Of a stretch of 7,935 nt of DNA, positions 6,051 through 7,935 are shown piece after piece. A program made the position numbers and the translations under genes. Each line of letters starts with the position of its first letter. The first letter of the stretch is position 1. The notes beneath the pieces are model-generated. The model made no database searches and was not told the DNA's origin. It saw only the letters and a program-made list of their open reading frames with translations. The stretch covers positions 1 through 7,935 of the forward strand of contig JAQUXD010000078.1 of assembly GCA_028692535.1 (NCBI GenBank). Reading direction: 5' to 3'. This DNA comes from Eubacteriales bacterium. Its GTDB lineage: Bacteria; Bacillota; Clostridia; Peptostreptococcales; Anaerovoracaceae.

Positions 6051-7199
6051 ATGCAATATCATTTGCCGGAAAATTATGATACATTCAATGAGGCCAGGCA
6101 GAATGGTTTCCTCAGAGTAAAAAAAATCAAAGAGAGCAATGGACTGGTGGCCGGAATATTTTGCACATTCACGCCGTTGGAAATACTGGATGCAGCCGGA
6201 ATCATTCCGGTGGGTCTTTGCGGCATGAGCGACGAGACAATCCCTGCCGCCGAAGCGCAGCTGCCCAAGAATCTTTGCCCTCTGATCAAGTCCAGCTATG
6301 GGTTTGCTTTGACGGACAAATGCCCGTATACTTATTTTGCCGATCTTATCGTGGGGGAAACCACCTGCGACGGTAAAAAGAAAATGTACGAGTTGCTGGG
6401 TACAATGAAAGACACATACATCCTTCATCTTCCCCAGCGCCACGATGATCATGCTCTGGATTATTGGACCGAAGAGATCCGTCATTTCATTACGTACCTG
6501 GAACAGAAATTTTCCGTTAAGATCACCGAAGAAGGGATCCGCAAAGCTGCTGTAATCCGGAATGCGGAACGACAGGCCAAATGCCGGCTGATGGAAATGC
6601 AGAAGCTGAATCCGCCTCCGGTTTTCGGACATCAGATCTATAAGACATTGGAAGGTGCAGGTTTTATTTTTGACCGTCAAGAGACGATCGATCTGCTGGC
6701 AGGCTTCCAAGAGTCAGCAGTCGAGAAATATCAGTCCGGTCTTCGACCGGTGAGGGAGGGATCAAAGAGGATCCTGATGACAGGATGTCCCATGGGCGGT
6801 GTTTTGGATAAGACGGTTAAAGCCGTGGAAGATCGAGGTGGCGTTGTCGTCTGCTTCGAAAACTGCACAGGGATCAAGGCGGCGGCGCCCAGAGTCGATA
6901 CCGATGCAGAGGATATCGTCCGCGCTGTGGCCGCGCGGTACCTGCAGATCGGCTGTTCGGTGATGACACCCAATTCTCGCCGCATGGAAATGCTGACGGA
7001 TCTCGTGAAAGAGTATCAGGTAGACGGTGTTATTGAAGTGGACCTGCAGACGTGCACTCCCTATGCGGTGGAGTCGTTCTCCATTCGCAGACTGATGGGC
7101 GATGCCGGATTGCCATATATGGTTCTGGAAACTGATTACGGGAAAGCGGACAGTGGCCAGATCTCCACAAGAATCGAAGCTTTCCTGGAAATGCTGTAA
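6051..7199 (+). CDS. 2-hydroxyacyl-CoA dehydratase D-family protein, single-subunit double-cubane type (YjiM-like)
   Basis: 382 residues, related to HgdB/FldB/YjiM. True dehydratases pair two such subunits (HgdA and HgdB). Here only one is encoded, next to one activator, the pattern of double-cubane cluster proteins, which are homodimers that reduce small molecules rather than dehydrate CoA esters. Features include GIFCTFTPLEILDAAGIIPV (35-54), KNLCPLIKSSYG (73-84), TDKCPYTYFADLIVGETTCD (88-107), MTGCPMGG (243-250), VVCFENCTG (267-274) and EVDLQTCTPY (329-338). Candidate cluster cysteines include C38, C76, C91, C106, C246, C268, C272 and C335; which ones ligate is not decidable here. AAGGAG at 6037-6042 sets the start. 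It lies between the activator and yedF with gaps of 13 and 15 bases. Substrate unknown; the selenium-locus setting suggests reduction of a selenium or sulfur species (inference). Confidence 0.88.
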   Translation: MQYHLPENYDTFNEARQNGFLRVKKIKESNGLVAGIFCTFTPLEILDAAGIIPVGLCGMSDETIPAAEAQLPKNLCPLIKSSYGFALTDKCPYTYFADLIVGETTCDGKKKMYELLGTMKDTYILHLPQRHDDHALDYWTEEIRHFITYLEQKFSVKITEEGIRKAAVIRNAERQAKCRLMEMQKLNPPPVFGHQIYKTLEGAGFIFDRQETIDLLAGFQESAVEKYQSGLRPVREGSKRILMTGCPMGGVLDKTVKAVEDRGGVVVCFENCTGIKAAAPRVDTDAEDIVRAVAARYLQIGCSVMTPNSRRMEMLTDLVKEYQVDGVIEVDLQTCTPYAVESFSIRRLMGDAGLPYMVLETDYGKADSGQISTRIEAFLEML

Positions 7200-7214
7200 G
7201 GAGGAAACAATACC

Positions 7215-7817
7215 ATGATCACGATCAATGCTCTGGGCGACGCCTGCCCGATCCCCGTAGTGAAAACCATGAAGGCGCTGAACGAAATGCAAGGCCCCGA
7301 AACGCTGGAAGTTTTAGTGGACAACGAAACTGCTGTGCAAAACGTTATGAAATTCTTATCGGGGAAAAACCTAACGCCAAGCAGTGAAAAGCTGGAGGAA
7401 AAGCGTTTTGTGATCCGCGTCGATACTATTACCGCTTCATCGACGAAAGAGGACGAGGTATCTTGCATTCCGGATGCCAGAACAGACACCGTGGTGGCGA
7501 TCGAAAGTGAAACCATGGGCCGGGGAGATGACACCTTGGGTACGCTGCTGATGAAAGGCTTCATTTACGCGCTGACACAGCTGGAAACGCTGCCTTCGGC
7601 CTTGATTTTCTACAACAGCGGCGCCAAGCTCACCGTGGAAGGCTCTGCTTCTTTGGAGGACATTAGAAGTCTGGAAGCCCAGGGAGTGGAAATAATGACC
7701 TGTGGCACATGCTTGAACTTTTATGAATTGTCGGAGAAACTGGCGGTCGGTTCGGTTTCCAACATGTACAGCATCGTAGAAAAGCTGAATGCCGCGGGGA
7801 AAGTGATCAAACCATGA
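7215..7817 (+). CDS. yedF: Sulfurtransferase-like selenium metabolism protein YedF
   Basis: 200 residues with the two-part YedF architecture. The N-terminal TusA-like domain (about 1-75) has the persulfide/perselenide cysteine C11 in the GDACPIPVVKTMKAL motif. The C-terminal DsrE-like domain (about 90-200) contains GRGDDTLGTLLMKGFIYAL (102-120) and a CGTC motif (C163, C166). YedF proteins occur in organisms that use selenium and are thought to carry sulfane sulfur or selenium; the exact transfer step is not settled. AAGGAGG at 7198-7204 overlaps the stop of the preceding gene. Its own TGA stop overlaps the ATG of the next gene in an ATGA, so it is translationally coupled to the downstream PLP enzyme, its likely partner. 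Confidence 0.93.
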   Translation: MITINALGDACPIPVVKTMKALNEMQGPETLEVLVDNETAVQNVMKFLSGKNLTPSSEKLEEKRFVIRVDTITASSTKEDEVSCIPDARTDTVVAIESETMGRGDDTLGTLLMKGFIYALTQLETLPSALIFYNSGAKLTVEGSASLEDIRSLEAQGVEIMTCGTCLNFYELSEKLAVGSVSNMYSIVEKLNAAGKVIKP

Positions 7818-7935
7818 TTTATCTGGATAATGCCGCCACGACTCTGCAAAAACCGCCTCAGGTCATCGAAGCCGTGGCGGAAGCCATGTATTCCCTCGGC
7901 AACTCCGCCCGGGGCACCAGCAGCGGATCGCTCAA
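7814..7935 (+). CDS. Class-V PLP enzyme (cysteine desulfurase/selenocysteine lyase family), N-terminal part
   Basis: Forty full codons are visible before the window ends. The start MIYLDNAATTLQKPPQVIEA, followed by an EAMYSLGNSARG segment (24-35), is the N-terminal signature of class-V aminotransferase-fold cysteine desulfurases. Clostridial selenium loci often carry a distinct member of this family beside yedF. It would abstract sulfur from cysteine or selenium from selenocysteine and pass it to an acceptor such as YedF. The PLP lysine and catalytic cysteine lie beyond the window, so cysteine versus selenocysteine preference cannot be judged. The ATG overlaps the yedF stop by ATGA, and only a weak purine-rich GGGGAAAG precedes it. 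Confidence 0.9.
   Translation, partial: MIYLDNAATTLQKPPQVIEAVAEAMYSLGNSARGTSSGSL

Noticed and set aside
6051..7199. Genuine 2-hydroxyglutaryl-CoA or related CoA-ester dehydratase
   Set aside because: Only one D-family subunit is present, with no CoA-transferase or dehydrogenase partner nearby, so a single-subunit double-cubane/YjiM-type protein is the better call.
3682..7935. In-frame UGA selenocysteine codon with SECIS in the selenium-locus genes
   Set aside because: The TGA stops of selA and yedF lie at the family C-terminus, the first followed by the selC promoter and the second overlapping the next start; no extension or SECIS-like hairpin is justified.

Overview
The window looks like chromosomal DNA from an anaerobic, selenocysteine-using Firmicute, most likely a Clostridia-type organism. 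This is inferred from strong Shine-Dalgarno sites before ATG starts, an rpsB-tsf operon, a Crp/Fnr regulator divergent from a clostridial-type cysteine-rich ferredoxin, and ATP-dependent radical/low-potential reductase proteins of the 2-hydroxyacyl-CoA dehydratase superfamily. The species cannot be named from this sequence.

Layout. Bases 1-68 hold the first codons of an unrecognised gene on the minus strand. Bases 69-286 hold two back-to-back promoters that share one -35 element, plus a structured rpsB leader. rpsB (287-1108) and tsf (1180-2094) form the translation operon, which ends at a perfect GC-rich palindromic terminator. A Crp/Fnr-family regulator (minus strand, 2132-2791) runs convergently into that terminator. 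It is divergent from a cysteine-rich ferredoxin-like protein (2874-3584), and the two promoters appear to share one palindromic -10 element beside a candidate operator.

From about 3590 onward the window is a selenium locus: selA (selenocysteine synthase, 3682-5064), selC (tRNA-Sec with UCA anticodon and encoded CCA, 5089-5185), an ATPase activator of the HgdC type (5270-6037), a single-subunit HgdB/YjiM-like double-cubane-type protein (6051-7199), yedF (7215-7817), and the start of a class-V PLP enzyme of the cysteine desulfurase/selenocysteine lyase family (7814 to the window end). selB and selD are not in the window.

How the genes may work together. The class-V PLP enzyme and YedF are suited to mobilising and carrying sulfane sulfur or selenium. 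SelA uses selenophosphate to convert Ser-tRNA-Sec (from selC) to Sec-tRNA-Sec. The activator and double-cubane protein are an ATP-driven electron pump and reductase placed between selC and yedF with very short gaps, so they look like a functional part of the selenium locus rather than a fermentation enzyme. The ferredoxin just upstream of selA could feed electrons to the activator. The most interesting idea here is a dedicated ATP-dependent low-potential reductase for a selenium (or sulfur) compound. That role is inference and cannot be proved from sequence.
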